A stretch of 64,000 nt of DNA from Streptomyces sp. NBC_00223. GTDB lineage: Bacteria > Actinomycetota > Actinomycetes > Streptomycetales > Streptomycetaceae. Below the pieces are notes generated by a model. It ran no database searches. It saw only the letters and a program-made list of their open reading frames with translations, and was not told where the DNA came from. The stretch is taken from the NCBI RefSeq assembly GCF_036199905.1, contig NZ_CP108109.1:4263501-4327500 (forward strand), written 5' to 3'. The position numbers and the translations under genes are program-made. How positions within the stretch are numbered: the first letter of the stretch is position 1; the number at the start of each line of letters is the position of its first letter. Shown in pieces: positions 46,572 through 55,200 of this stretch.

Positions 46572-47290
46572 TGTTCCTCACCCGATTCCGTTTCAACATG
46601 GCGCGGCAAGGCGCTCGCCGCCTTCTCGCCTCCCCGCAGTCGTTGCATGCGGCGGTCATGTGCTCCTTCGCCGAGCCGACGCGGCCCGATACCGGGGAAG
46701 GCCGCGTCCTGTGGCGCGTCGATCGCAACTCCAAGACCGACATGCTGCTCTATATCGCCGGGCCGGACCGACCCGACCTCACCCACCTTGTGGAGCAGGC
46801 GGGTTGGCCCACGAGCGGCAGCTGGCAGACGTATGACTACACCGGTCTCCTGGCCGCTCTGCGAACCGGTGACGACTGGGCGTTCCGGCTCACGGCCAAC
46901 CCCGTACACAGCATTCGCCGCAAGGAGGACGAGCCCACCAAGCGGACCGCGCACATCACCCCGCGCCACCAGATGAACTGGCTGCTGGCCCAGCAGGAAA
47001 GGCGGGGCTTCGTCGTCCTGGAGAAGCCCGCCGACCGGAGGCTGCTTCCGCAAGGCGACGAGTACGAGCTGACCGTGCGCGACGCCCGACCACTCTCCTT
47101 TCCGAAGACCGAGCAGGCCAGCGGGCGGCGCAACCGTGTGATGCTGACCTCCGTCACCTTCGACGGGCGGCTGCGGGTCACCGACCCGGAGGCTCTGCGC
47201 CGTGCGCTCACCCTCGGCATTGGCCGCGCCAAGGCGTACGGTTGCGGGCTGATGACGCTCGCCCCCGTCACACCGGCGGGGGTTCGGTGA
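46571..47290 (+). CDS. cas6e: CRISPR endoribonuclease Cas6e
   Basis: 239 residues. MFLTRFRFNMARQGARRLLA is typical of CasE; a catalytic His candidate lies in SPQSLHAAVM, and the C-terminal Gly-rich loop is GIGRAKAYGCGLMTLAP. The enzyme cuts each repeat transcript at the base of the stem (CCCCGC/GCGGGG in these repeats) and stays bound to the 3' handle. All five arrays carry this stem, so one Cas6e may serve them all. Confidence 0.96.
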   Translation: MFLTRFRFNMARQGARRLLASPQSLHAAVMCSFAEPTRPDTGEGRVLWRVDRNSKTDMLLYIAGPDRPDLTHLVEQAGWPTSGSWQTYDYTGLLAALRTGDDWAFRLTANPVHSIRRKEDEPTKRTAHITPRHQMNWLLAQQERRGFVVLEKPADRRLLPQGDEYELTVRDARPLSFPKTEQASGRRNRVMLTSVTFDGRLRVTDPEALRRALTLGIGRAKAYGCGLMTLAPVTPAGVR

Positions 47291-48324
47291 GCACGGTCGG
47301 CAGGCGTCCACAGTCCTCGCCGCGTGAACTGACCCGCGTCGGTGACCGGCTGTCCTTCGTCTATCTGGAGCGCTGCGTCATCAACCGTGACGCCAACGCC
47401 ATCACCAGCGACGACGCCGAAGGCACCACGCACATCCCCTCGGCCGCCATCGGCATGCTGCTGCTCGGCCCCGGCACCCGGATCACCCACCAGGCGATGG
47501 CCCTGCTCGGCGAGAGCGGCGCGGGCGTGGTGTGGGTCGGCGAGAACGGCGTGCGTTTCTACGCGGGCGGCCGGGCATTGACCCGTTCCTCCGCGCTGGT
47601 CGAGGCTCAGGCGGTCGCGTGGGCCAACCGTCGCACCCGGATCGAGGTGGCCCGGGCGATGTACGCGATGCGCTTCCCGGCGGAAGACCCGGCCCGGATG
47701 ACCCGGCAGCAGATGCTCGGCGGCGAGGGCCGGCGGATGCGGGACTTCTACGCAAAGGAAGCCGCCCGGGTCGGCATTCCGTGGCGCGGACGCCGTTACA
47801 TCCACGGCGACTTCGACTCTGGTGACCCGCCCAACCAGGGGATCACGGCCGCCGCCCAGTGCATGTACGGCATCGCCCAGACCGTCATCGCTGCGCTCGG
47901 CTGCTCGCCGGGGCTCGGCTTCGTCCACTCCGGCCACGAACTGTCCTTCGCGCTGGACGTGGCCGACCTCTACAAGACGGAGATCGGCATCCCCGTCGCC
48001 TTCGAGGTGGCGGCGGAGAGCCCGGAGGAGGTCGGCTCCCGTACGCGGCGGGCATTGCGCGACCGGGTCAACCGGACGGGCCTCCTGGACCGTTGTGTAC
48101 GGGACATTAAGACCTTGCTGCTGACGGCGGCGGGCGCGTCCGAGGTGAGTGCTTCTGCCGTGGACGGGGACGTGGACCGCGTCACGCTTCAGTCCGACGG
48201 TGGGCGTGAGGTGGCAGGCGGACGCAACTACGCGGGTACGGAGGTGGGGCCTGGAACGGGCTCGGGTTCTGGGCCGGCGTCGGGGCCTGAGTCGGATCCG
48301 GGATCGGACGAGGTCATCTGGTGA
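47287..48324 (+). CDS. cas1e: CRISPR integrase Cas1e
   Basis: 345 residues from GTG 47287 (GTGA overlap with cas6e). LSFVYLERCVINRDANAIT, GAGVVWVGENGVRFYA and GFVHSGHELSFALDVADLYK (catalytic His and Asp near 216-229) identify the type I-E integrase. With Cas2e it inserts spacers at the leader-proximal repeat. The last 35 residues are a Gly/Ser/Pro/Asp tail (GPGTGSGSGPASGPESDPG) not found in E. coli Cas1. Confidence 0.96.
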   Translation: MSTVGRRPQSSPRELTRVGDRLSFVYLERCVINRDANAITSDDAEGTTHIPSAAIGMLLLGPGTRITHQAMALLGESGAGVVWVGENGVRFYAGGRALTRSSALVEAQAVAWANRRTRIEVARAMYAMRFPAEDPARMTRQQMLGGEGRRMRDFYAKEAARVGIPWRGRRYIHGDFDSGDPPNQGITAAAQCMYGIAQTVIAALGCSPGLGFVHSGHELSFALDVADLYKTEIGIPVAFEVAAESPEEVGSRTRRALRDRVNRTGLLDRCVRDIKTLLLTAAGASEVSASAVDGDVDRVTLQSDGGREVAGGRNYAGTEVGPGTGSGSGPASGPESDPGSDEVIW

Positions 48325-48680
48325 CCGTCATCGTCCTCACACACTGCCCAGTCGGCCTGCGCGGCTTCCTTACGCGTTGGCTGCTCGAGATCTCCCCGGG
48401 CGTCTTCATCGGCGGTCCTTCCGCCCGTATCCGTGACGCCCTTTGGGACGAAGTCCGCCAGTACGCGGGCAACGGCAGGGCGCTGCTCGCCTACTCGACC
48501 GACAACGAGCAGGGCTTCACCTTCCGTACGCACGATCACAAGTGGCACCCCGTCGACTACGAGGGCCTCACCCTCATCCGCCGACCTGCGGACCGGCCCA
48601 CGTCGCCTTCCACTCCTGCGGTCACGCAGGGCTGGAGCAAGGCGTCGAAGCGGCGCCGCTTCGGCAATCGCGGATCGTAG
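48321..48680 (+). CDS. cas2e: Cas2e, type I-E adaptation protein
   Basis: 119 residues from GTG 48321 (overlap with cas1e). MTVIVLTHCPVGLRGFLTRW, EISPGVFIGGPSARIRDALW and EQGFTFRTHDHKWHPVDYEG are the Cas2e hallmarks. It bridges two Cas1 dimers and measures the prespacer. The C-terminal 25 residues are basic. Last gene of the operon. Confidence 0.97.
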   Translation: MTVIVLTHCPVGLRGFLTRWLLEISPGVFIGGPSARIRDALWDEVRQYAGNGRALLAYSTDNEQGFTFRTHDHKWHPVDYEGLTLIRRPADRPTSPSTPAVTQGWSKASKRRRFGNRGS

Positions 48681-48770
48681 GCCGCGGCGATCGGCCCTCG
48701 GGCCCGCCGCGACGCGCCCCACGCCAACTGATCGGCTGGGTCGTCCGCACCGTATTGACGTACGTTCGGC

Positions 48771-49328
48771 ATGACACACGCCATGGGACCCGGCGGGGGA
48801 GGCTGCGTGGGCGGTTGGTGGGCCTACTTGGACGAGCAGACTCGTCAGGAGGTCGACGCGGACGTGTTGCGTGACCGCCGGATGATGGCGGTCAGGACCG
48901 TGTGGGAGGCTCTGCGCCCGCTGGAGTTGGGTCTGCGTGAGGCGGAACAGGTGGTCCACGCGCGTTATGAGGCTCTGGGCGACCGCGTGCAGCACAGCCC
49001 GCCTGATCCGCTCGACATTCCCTCACTCGCGATCCGTGCCGCGGAGTTCCCTGGCCGGGTGGCCGCTGTTGAGGCTTTTTGGGACGGCGACACGGTCCAC
49101 GACTGGTTTGTGCTCCTGGTCGCGGTCCTTGACCATCCGACCGGGGAAGGGCACCTGGCGACCGTCCATCACGGCCCTGGTGGTCGACCGCCAGCCACCG
49201 CCGCAGCCGAGGCGGGCCGGGCCTTGGCCGACCACCTCGGAGTGCCGTTCCACTTTGCCTCCCCGGACGCCCCGGACGACGACGCTCCGCGCTGGCGGAC
49301 GCTCCAGCGCAGGCCGGAGGGTTTATGA
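48771..49328 (+). CDS. Protein of unknown function downstream of cas2e
   Basis: 185 residues from ATG 48771 (GTG or later ATG starts possible). The N-terminal half is helical with many Arg/Glu (VWEALRPLELGLREAEQVVH); the C-terminal half looks like a compact alpha/beta domain (VAAVEAFWDGDTVHDWFVLL, GEGHLATVHHG). No known catalytic motif. It lies 90 bases after cas2e and about 300 before leader 3, on the cas strand. Not one of the standard cas families. Confidence 0.6.
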   Translation: MTHAMGPGGGGCVGGWWAYLDEQTRQEVDADVLRDRRMMAVRTVWEALRPLELGLREAEQVVHARYEALGDRVQHSPPDPLDIPSLAIRAAEFPGRVAAVEAFWDGDTVHDWFVLLVAVLDHPTGEGHLATVHHGPGGRPPATAAAEAGRALADHLGVPFHFASPDAPDDDAPRWRTLQRRPEGL

Positions 49329-49499
49329 GGGGGACGACGGGAGGATTGTCAACGACGCCCAGGAGCAGCCCGTCCGTCGGCCGTCTCCCCCCAACTCGTA
49401 CGGTCGGCTTCACGCTTCGCGGACAAGCGACGGCGTCACTCCCCGCGCGCCTAGGGGAGGCGTTTTCCGTGAACTCAGTGCCGCTCGCCCTGGCGCGCG

Positions 49500-49635
49500 C
49501 CGTAGGCTGACGGCCGCCAGTTGGGCTCTGCGCAGGAGCGGCGACGCGAGGATGGGCGATTTATTCTACATGTCGGCTTCCGTGAAAGTGATGAATTCTG
49601 GCACCTTCAACAGGTGAAAGCCCTGGTCATCTAGT
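49500..49635 (+). promoter_or_regulatory. CRISPR leader 3
   Basis: Starts with GTAGGCTGACGG and GCCAGTTGGGCTCTG, then GATTTATTCTACATGTCGGC, then AAAGTGATGAATTCTGGCAC and CCCTGGTCATCTA. The long upstream half is shared with leaders 4, 5 and 6. It retains enough AT-rich sequence to be functional. Confidence 0.8.
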
Positions 49636-49729
49636 GTGCTCCCCGCACGTGCGGGGATGGTCCCCCCAGCCCAGCCCCCCGCCGATGGCCGCCACCGAGA
49701 GTGCTCCCCGCGATCGCGGGGATGGGCCC
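49636..49729 (+). CRISPR. CRISPR array 3 (two repeats, one spacer)
   Basis: Repeat one (49636-49664) is intact with stem CCCCGCACGTGCGGGG; repeat two (49701-49729) reads GTGCTCCCCGCGATCGCGGG and GATGGGCCC, with the stem conserved. The single spacer is 36 bases, longer than the 32 standard, so it may include an imprecise boundary. A minimal or shrunken array behind a full leader. Confidence 0.85.
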
Positions 49730-49764
49730 GCGGGCGCGGGGGTCGGGCGGACGTACCCGCGGGG

Positions 49765-50802
49765 TCAGACTCCCGCCAGCGCCGGAGGCGGCCCCTGGGG
49801 GCGGAGGGCCGCGCGGACTTTCGCTCTGCCCCGGGCCGCGACGCTCGCCCGCGCCGCCGCCACCGTGTCGCCGACGTCCTCGACCAGGCCCGCGCACGCG
49901 CGGCAGACACCCTCGCCCGGGATCGGACGGGCGCACGTACCGCACTCGTTCCAACGTGGCATCGCCGAGCCGTCGGGCGGAGGCGCCGGGGGCAACTTTC
50001 GCGTCAGGCGGTCCCGTAGAAGCGCGGGCGCGCTGTGGACGCGCGCCGGCAACCCGCTGAGCAGCGCCTCGGCCAGGTCGCGTTGGCCGTACCCCCGCTC
50101 CAACCACCCACTCACCAGCGGCGCGAGGGCCAACGCCTCGCCCGTACCGACTCGTAGGCGAGGCTCGGGCCGTAGCACCCGGAACAGCACGGCCACCGCT
50201 TCACCGAGCCCACCGCCCGAGGGAGGCCCGTCCGGCGGCGGCCCATCTGGCGGCGGCTCGTCCGGCGGGGGCCCGGCCAGCGGCGGTTCGGCCCCTACCG
50301 GCGCCCCCAACGCCGTCAAAGCGCCCAGGGCCGCCAAGACCCGCGACACTCCCGACGGCCGACACACCTCGGGCACTCCGGACGTCCCCGCCGTCGCTGG
50401 CGAGCGCTGCGCGGGGAGGGTGGGTACTTTCCCCAGGTTCTTTACGGGTTTGACGCCACGTCCACCGCTCGCCGAATTACCGGAACCCGGACGGGTGAGA
50501 TCCGGAGCCGTCTGCGGAGTGTCGTAGACGTGGCTCTCGCTGACGAACGTGCCGTCGGCGAGCCGGATCACGTCGACGCGGTAGTAACCGAAAGAGGCCA
50601 GCTCACGCAGGGCTTTGGCAACGGCGTGGCGCCCCTGCGGGCTCCTGTCGGCCATGCTGCGACCGTCCTCGGACCAGCCGTCGGGCCGTGAGAGGAGGTC
50701 GGTGAGCAAGCCGCGAGCGGTGTACGAGAGCCGCCGGTCCTGGAGCAGAGCGTTGGGAAGGACGGTGAAGCCGTGCGTCTGGCGGTTACGATGAATGCGC
50801 AT
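49765..50802 (-). CDS. Helix-turn-helix protein with C-terminal zinc finger
   Basis: 345 residues from ATG 50802. The first 110 residues are a replication-initiator-like winged helix: GFTVLPNALLQDRRLSYTAR, then LLTDLLSRPDGWSEDGRSMA and GRHAVAKALRELASFGYYRV. A Pro/Gly-rich middle (PPPDEPPPDGPPPDGPPSGG) links to a helical part and a CGTCARPIPGEGVCRAC zinc finger near residue 300. Such proteins recur in Streptomyces, often near plasmid-like or defence loci; target unknown. Starts beyond this ATG extend into the promoter. Confidence 0.75.
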   Translation of the reverse strand: MRIHRNRQTHGFTVLPNALLQDRRLSYTARGLLTDLLSRPDGWSEDGRSMADRSPQGRHAVAKALRELASFGYYRVDVIRLADGTFVSESHVYDTPQTAPDLTRPGSGNSASGGRGVKPVKNLGKVPTLPAQRSPATAGTSGVPEVCRPSGVSRVLAALGALTALGAPVGAEPPLAGPPPDEPPPDGPPPDGPPSGGGLGEAVAVLFRVLRPEPRLRVGTGEALALAPLVSGWLERGYGQRDLAEALLSGLPARVHSAPALLRDRLTRKLPPAPPPDGSAMPRWNECGTCARPIPGEGVCRACAGLVEDVGDTVAAARASVAARGRAKVRAALRPQGPPPALAGV

Positions 50803-51241
50803 GGGGAGTGCTAGTCCTTGTGCCGGACCCCGGGGCGTTGGCGCGTCGCCGGGGTCACTCTTGCGGGTCCGTTGATTACGGAACGTGTCGCGCACAGCAT
50901 ACCCAAACCTCGCGGCCGCAAGTGACCGCACGTCAGGTCGGGGGTGCGGGCGCCGCGCGTCACGGTCGCGGGGGACGTTCGTAGCGCGGCGTAACGAAAC
51001 TTGGTACGCGGTCAACTCCCCATATACGTAAGGGCGTTCACCGGCTCACGCGCGTGCGCCACTCCGGGCGGGACCACCGGGACTGTCCCGACCTTCTGGA
51101 CCACCGGGGCACCCGGCATCGGCCGACTGCCCGGACGCGCTGCCCCGACTCTGCCCCTCCGCCCCTTGCTGGACACCGCCCGCGGGACACAGCCTCGGCG
51201 GGGGAGCGACTCGCCGACGGGGCGGAAGGACAGGACCAGAC
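50803..51241. promoter_or_regulatory. Divergent regulatory spacer
   Basis: About 440 bases with no gene. GACCCCGG (50826) and CCGGGGTC (50849) form an 8-bp hairpin in the 5' leader of the HTH gene; CATATACGTAAG near 51022 is the only AT-rich patch and may be a promoter. Confidence 0.35.
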
Positions 51242-53437
51242 ATGCACGACTGGCAGAAGCGCGGAAGCGAACGGGCCGACCGCGGCCGGACGGGTCCGCG
51301 CCCGTCGGCCGGCCGCCGGGCGTCCGCCGCACAGGAGTTGCAACGCACCGTGGGCAACGCGGCGTTCGTACGGATGGTGCAGCGCGAACGTGACCGTGAC
51401 CGTTCCCGTGACGCGTCCGCGTCTGCGGACGTGGAGGAGAGCGTGGCCAACCGGGAGGGCGCGGTGGCCGGCGCCGTCCACGACGTCCTGCGCCGCCCGG
51501 GGCGTCCGCTGGAGGACGGCGTGCGCACGGTGATGGAGGACCGCCTGGGCGCGGACTTCGGCGCCGTACGGGTGCACGACGACACGGCGGCACACCGCTC
51601 GGCGCGCGGGATCGGGGCGCTCGCCTACACGTCCGGCGAGCACGTCGTGCTCGGTCGCGGCGGCCGCGGCCCGCACACGCTGGCGCACGAACTCACCCAC
51701 GTCATCCAGCAGCGTTCCGGACCGGTGGCGGGCAGCCACGAGGTGCGGGACCTCAAGGTCAGCGACCCGTCGGACAGGTTCGAACGCGCGGCGGAGGCGA
51801 ACGCCACCCGGGCGCTCGCAGGCGTGCAGAGGGCCCCGTCCACGGCGGCCACGTCCCCGGCGACCCCCTCCCGCGCCGCCACGGCGGTGCAGGACGGACC
51901 CGCCCCCGTACAGCGCTTGGTCAAGGTCAACACCACGATGTACACCGACGACCCCGCCAGGACCAGGGGCCTGCCGACGGGTTCGGCCGACGAACTGGTG
52001 GAGAAGGTGGCGGAGGCCGTCCGCACGTCCGGTGACACGACCCTGTCCCAGGAGTACGAGGACAACAAGGACGAGGTCGCGAAGCAGGCCAGGAAATGGG
52101 TCGCCGACCTGGAGGTGGGGCAGCCGGGGCCGAAGAGCAGCGCCACGTTCGGGCGCAAGGCGCAGAACCGCTCCTACCTCGACCACCTGGACCTCGCCCG
52201 CGCGCTGGTCGGCTGGGTACTGCACAAGCAGGGCCGGCGGGAAGAGAAGCTCTACGCGCAGCAGCTCCAGGGCGATCCGCAGTTCGCGGCCGACCTCGAC
52301 TCCGTACTCCGCAAGGTACGCGGCTGGATCGGCCGACTCGGCGACGGGGGCGCGACGTTCGCGGACCCGAACCGGGGCGGCATCGACCTGGACCGGATGA
52401 TGCGCGAACTCTCCAGGGGCAGGGGTACGGCGATGGGCGGCCCGGAGAACTTCGGGCCCTACCAGCGGCACTTCGACAAGCCGCACGGACAGCACCCGAC
52501 CGGGTTCGGGGGAGACTTCCTGAAGGTCCTCGACACCCCGGAGGACTACGGCGTCAGGGACAAGATGATCGTCCTGCACGACGTCTACGACTACTTCAAG
52601 ATCCGCAACGTCGGCCGCAAGGACCCCGAGACGGCGGGCAACGGCGTCTTCCCGGACACCCCGGACGGCGGCCCCGGGAGCCCGTATGTCCAGAACACCC
52701 AGGAAATGAACCCGGACGGTACGCGCAAGGCGAGCAGTACGGACCGCGGCTCCAAGACGACCGTGCGCGACGAGAAGGCGCCGTCGACGAAAATGGCCAG
52801 GAGCAACCGCATTCCCGTATGGGCCGGCGCGTCGCACACGACCGCGCGGCTGCTGCACCTGGGACGAACGGCCGGCGCCACGCCCGAAGAGCTGAACGCC
52901 GTGGCCCTCGGGATCTTCAGCTTCTGGCGCATCGACTACGACCACACCGCGGATCTCGCGGCCCACACCCTTCACGAGGTGCTGGACATCGCCTCCAACT
53001 TCGAGGTGCCGTACAACGCGAAGGTGCCACAAGCCGGTTCGAGCAGGTACCCGCAGGTCATGAAGGCCCGGATGGGGCAGGCCAACGACAAGTTCGAGCA
53101 GCAGCGCACACCGCTCAAGAACGCCGTCGAGCAACTGGAGAAGGACGTCGACGGCCGTGGCACCGTAAAGCGCCTGTTGAACACCACGCGCAAGAAGGAC
53201 GCCTCGCGCCTTCTCGCCGGGTACAACGACGCGCTCAACGCGTGCAAGATGCTGCGCAGTCAGGTCGACTCCGCGTCCGGCGCGCAACTCGGCGCTCTCG
53301 CACAGGAGTACGCCGCTGCTCTGCGCAGCACGCTGAACCTGTACGACAGGATCTGCGAGTTGGTACGCAACAAGCGGGTGAGTGACACGCTCAGCGAGAA
53401 CGACCGGGACGCCGTGGGCGCCCGTCGGCTCCCGTAA
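51242..53437 (+). CDS. DUF4157 (eCIS-core domain) protein with unknown C-terminal domain
   Basis: 731 residues from ATG 51242. Residues about 80-160 are DUF4157: RPLEDGVRTVMEDRLGADFG, VRVHDDTAAHRSARGIGALA, YTSGEHVVLG, and the metallopeptidase-like HELTHVIQQR. In extracellular contractile injection systems this domain marks cargo or tail-associated proteins. Residues 170-240 are an Ala/Thr linker; 240-731 is a large domain I do not recognise, with an HEVLD stretch (AAHTLHEVLDIASNFEVP) near 580 and charged helices at the end. No sheath, tube or baseplate genes are in the window, so it may be cargo supplied in trans or an independent toxin. No signal peptide. Confidence 0.8.
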   Translation: MHDWQKRGSERADRGRTGPRPSAGRRASAAQELQRTVGNAAFVRMVQRERDRDRSRDASASADVEESVANREGAVAGAVHDVLRRPGRPLEDGVRTVMEDRLGADFGAVRVHDDTAAHRSARGIGALAYTSGEHVVLGRGGRGPHTLAHELTHVIQQRSGPVAGSHEVRDLKVSDPSDRFERAAEANATRALAGVQRAPSTAATSPATPSRAATAVQDGPAPVQRLVKVNTTMYTDDPARTRGLPTGSADELVEKVAEAVRTSGDTTLSQEYEDNKDEVAKQARKWVADLEVGQPGPKSSATFGRKAQNRSYLDHLDLARALVGWVLHKQGRREEKLYAQQLQGDPQFAADLDSVLRKVRGWIGRLGDGGATFADPNRGGIDLDRMMRELSRGRGTAMGGPENFGPYQRHFDKPHGQHPTGFGGDFLKVLDTPEDYGVRDKMIVLHDVYDYFKIRNVGRKDPETAGNGVFPDTPDGGPGSPYVQNTQEMNPDGTRKASSTDRGSKTTVRDEKAPSTKMARSNRIPVWAGASHTTARLLHLGRTAGATPEELNAVALGIFSFWRIDYDHTADLAAHTLHEVLDIASNFEVPYNAKVPQAGSSRYPQVMKARMGQANDKFEQQRTPLKNAVEQLEKDVDGRGTVKRLLNTTRKKDASRLLAGYNDALNACKMLRSQVDSASGAQLGALAQEYAAALRSTLNLYDRICELVRNKRVSDTLSENDRDAVGARRLP

Positions 53438-53462
53438 TGACCGGTGGCCGCACGCGGCGTTG

Positions 53463-53532
53463 GTCGGTTGTACGCCGCGCCTGTCGGTCGTACGCGGCGC
53501 CGGTCGGTCGTAGGGCGCGCTGGTCGGTCGTA
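53463..53532 (+). repeat. Tandem GGTCGTACG-type repeat
   Basis: About four units of 18-20 bases (TCGGTCGTACGCGGCGCCGG and variants) fill the space between the DUF4157 gene and a lone CRISPR-like repeat. Confidence 0.7.
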
Positions 53533-53533
53533 C

Positions 53534-53562
53534 GTGCTCCCCGTACGCGCGGGGCCGGGGAC
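53534..53562 (+). CRISPR. Lone degenerate type I-E repeat
   Basis: GTGCTCCCCGTACGCGCGGG, then GCCGGGGAC: the first 20 bases equal those of array 5, the 3' part is decayed. No leader or second repeat. Likely relic. Confidence 0.6.
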
Positions 53563-53565
53563 GCC

Positions 53566-54198
53566 TCAGGACTGGGGGAGGATCTTGATCGCGCTGGACC
53601 ACTTCAGGCCGAGCCGGTCCTGAAGCGTCATGTGCAGGAATTGGAAGGCCTCCAACTCCACGGCGCGGCGCAGCGGTCCGGCGTCGACGGGGTGCAGGCC
53701 GCCGCTCCTGACGAGTTCGGTGACGGTCGCCTTCGCCGCGTCGTCGTCCGCCGCGAGGAACACGTCCAGGGGCTGCCCGGCCACCTCGCCCTCCACCAGC
53801 GTGCTCGCGAAGGTCGTGTTGAACGCCTTGACGAAGCGGGCCCGCGGCGCCTCGGCCGCGACCAGAGTGACGGCGGCCACGCCGGGCGGGGTGACGAGCG
53901 AGTCGAAGGTGGAGAAGTCGACGGGGTTGCAGATGTCCACGACGACCTTGTCCGCGAGGGCCTGCGCGTGCTCACGGGCCACGGCCTTCGCCGCCTCGAA
54001 CGGCAGGGCGAGTACGACGACGTCCGCGCCGTCCAGCGCGTCGAAGTCCGCGCCGCTCGCGCCCTCGCCGAGGTCGGTGGCGAGGGCGTCCGCCTTGGCC
54101 CGGTTGTTGTCCACGAGACGGACCCGGTGGCCGCCCGCGAGGGCGCGGGTGGCGATGCCGCGGGCCATGTTGCCCGCGCCGACGATCGTGACGTCCAT
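53566..54198 (-). CDS. NADP-binding oxidoreductase of the F420:NADPH reductase type (second copy)
   Basis: 210 residues from ATG 54198 (AGGGAGAG upstream). DVTIVGAGNMARGIATRALA is the Rossmann motif; LVDNNRAKADAL, VVVLALPFEAAK and VVDICNPVDF follow, and FVKAFNTTFASTLVEG matches FVKAFNAI-type strands of the other copy at 12702. Cofactor partner not certain. Convergent with the DUF4157 gene and next to a decayed ubiX. Confidence 0.85.
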   Translation of the reverse strand: MDVTIVGAGNMARGIATRALAGGHRVRLVDNNRAKADALATDLGEGASGADFDALDGADVVVLALPFEAAKAVAREHAQALADKVVVDICNPVDFSTFDSLVTPPGVAAVTLVAAEAPRARFVKAFNTTFASTLVEGEVAGQPLDVFLAADDDAAKATVTELVRSGGLHPVDAGPLRRAVELEAFQFLHMTLQDRLGLKWSSAIKILPQS

Positions 54199-54244
54199 AG
54201 TTGACTCTCCCTGCTGGAAGGGCGTCGGCGCCTGAGCCGAGCCA

Positions 54245-54360
54245 TATGCCCGCGACCGACTTCATCGAGCACGGCGCGAGGACCATCCCGTCCACCGGAT
54301 ACGAGCCCGAGGATCGCTGCCGCCTGGTCCCCCGGCCCGTACCCCACGTCGGCTGCTGCG
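54245..54360 (-). pseudogene. Remnant of a UbiX-type flavin prenyltransferase gene
   Basis: The minus strand reads ADVGYGPGDQAAAI in one frame (54316-54356) and SSGSYPVDGMVLAPCSMKSV AGI in the adjacent frame (54245-54319). Together they match the UbiX/Pad1 signature in which SSGS and PCSxKT bind FMN and phosphate. Only about 35 codons survive, with a frameshift in the middle, and neither end of the gene is present. Remaining sequence up to leader 4 is not readable as protein. Confidence 0.6.
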
Positions 54361-54704
54361 CTGCTCCGGTGCCGCCATGGTGGGTCGCCCTCCGAAAGGC
54401 CGAGGTCAAGACGTTTCCCGAGGACGCGTGCCTCTGCCATCCTGCGGGAGCCTGCGGACGGCCGCATCCGGAACGGTCACTCGGCGTCACCGCGGTCGGG
54501 ACGGCTCGGGGGCACAGGTCGCGCGGCTTGCGCGGTGTCCGTGCCGGGTCCGGGCCGGAGCCCGACGCGTCCGGATCAACCGCCCGGCGGTCTGCCCCCG
54601 ATGCTCCGGCCCACTCTCCGCCCCGGCGTCCGGACCTTGGCCGTCGCCGCGCCCCCGCGCGCGGACACCAACCTGACCCCGCGCCACGCCTGCCCCGACC
54701 GACA

Positions 54705-54835
54705 AGCCATAGGCTGCCGACTGGCCGGCCCCAGCGAGGCGCGGAGGTGCGGAGAATAGGTAATTCATCCTGTTCATCGGTATCGGTGGAGTGATGGAGT
54801 CGACCACCCTCACCCGGAAACGCCCAGGTCACTTA
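54705..54835 (+). promoter_or_regulatory. Orphan CRISPR leader 4
   Basis: CCATAGGCTGCCGACTGGCC, GGTGCGGAGAATAGGTAATT, GGAGTGATGGAGTCGACCAC and GGAAACGCCCAGGTCACTTA follow the other leaders in order, but no repeat comes next: at 54836 the sequence turns into IS-like DNA (CTGATCGTTGCAAAATGG). Confidence 0.75.
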
Positions 54836-54904
54836 CTGATCGTTGCAAAATGGCATCGGTGTGTCGGTTCGCGTTGGATGATCTTCGTCGGCAGGCTCTG
54901 CGGG

Positions 54905-55096
54905 GTGTCAGCTGATCTTGTACTTAATGAACTGTGGGTGCGTATAGCGCCGTTACTGCCGCCTGGGGCGGCGCACAGGCATCGTCATCCTGGGTGGTTG
55001 CGGATGTCCAACCGGGTGGCGCTGACCGGCATCGTCTACGTGCTGCGCAAGGGGGTGGCATGGCGTGATGTCCCAGCCCAGGTGGTGGGTTGTGAG
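54905..55096 (+). pseudogene. N-terminal fragment of an IS5-family transposase
   Basis: From GTG 54905, about 63 codons match the start of IS5-type transposases: LVLNELWVRIAPLLPPG, RMSNRVALTGIVYVLRKGVA, WRDVPAQVVGC. The DDE domain is absent; after 55096 the frame becomes unrelated. GAGCTTGATC (55094) and GATCAAGCTC (55132) form an inverted repeat just past the break. The fragment separates leader 4 from CRISPR-like repeats. Confidence 0.75.
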
Positions 55097-55137
55097 CTTG
55101 ATCTCGAATGTCCGTCAAAGCGGATCAAGCTCAGGTC

Positions 55138-55200
55138 CCAGCGCCCCCTTCCCGGGGATGTTCAGGAACACGTGCTCCCCGCGCCCGCGGGGATGGTCCC
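55138..55200 (+). CRISPR. Orphan type I-E repeat(s) right of the IS5 fragment
   Basis: An intact repeat, GTGCTCCCCGCGCCCGCGGG then GATGGTCCC, occupies 55172-55200. Immediately before it, GCGCCCCCTTCCCGGGGATG (55141-55160) looks like a decayed repeat. They probably were the start of the array once driven by leader 4. Confidence 0.65.
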
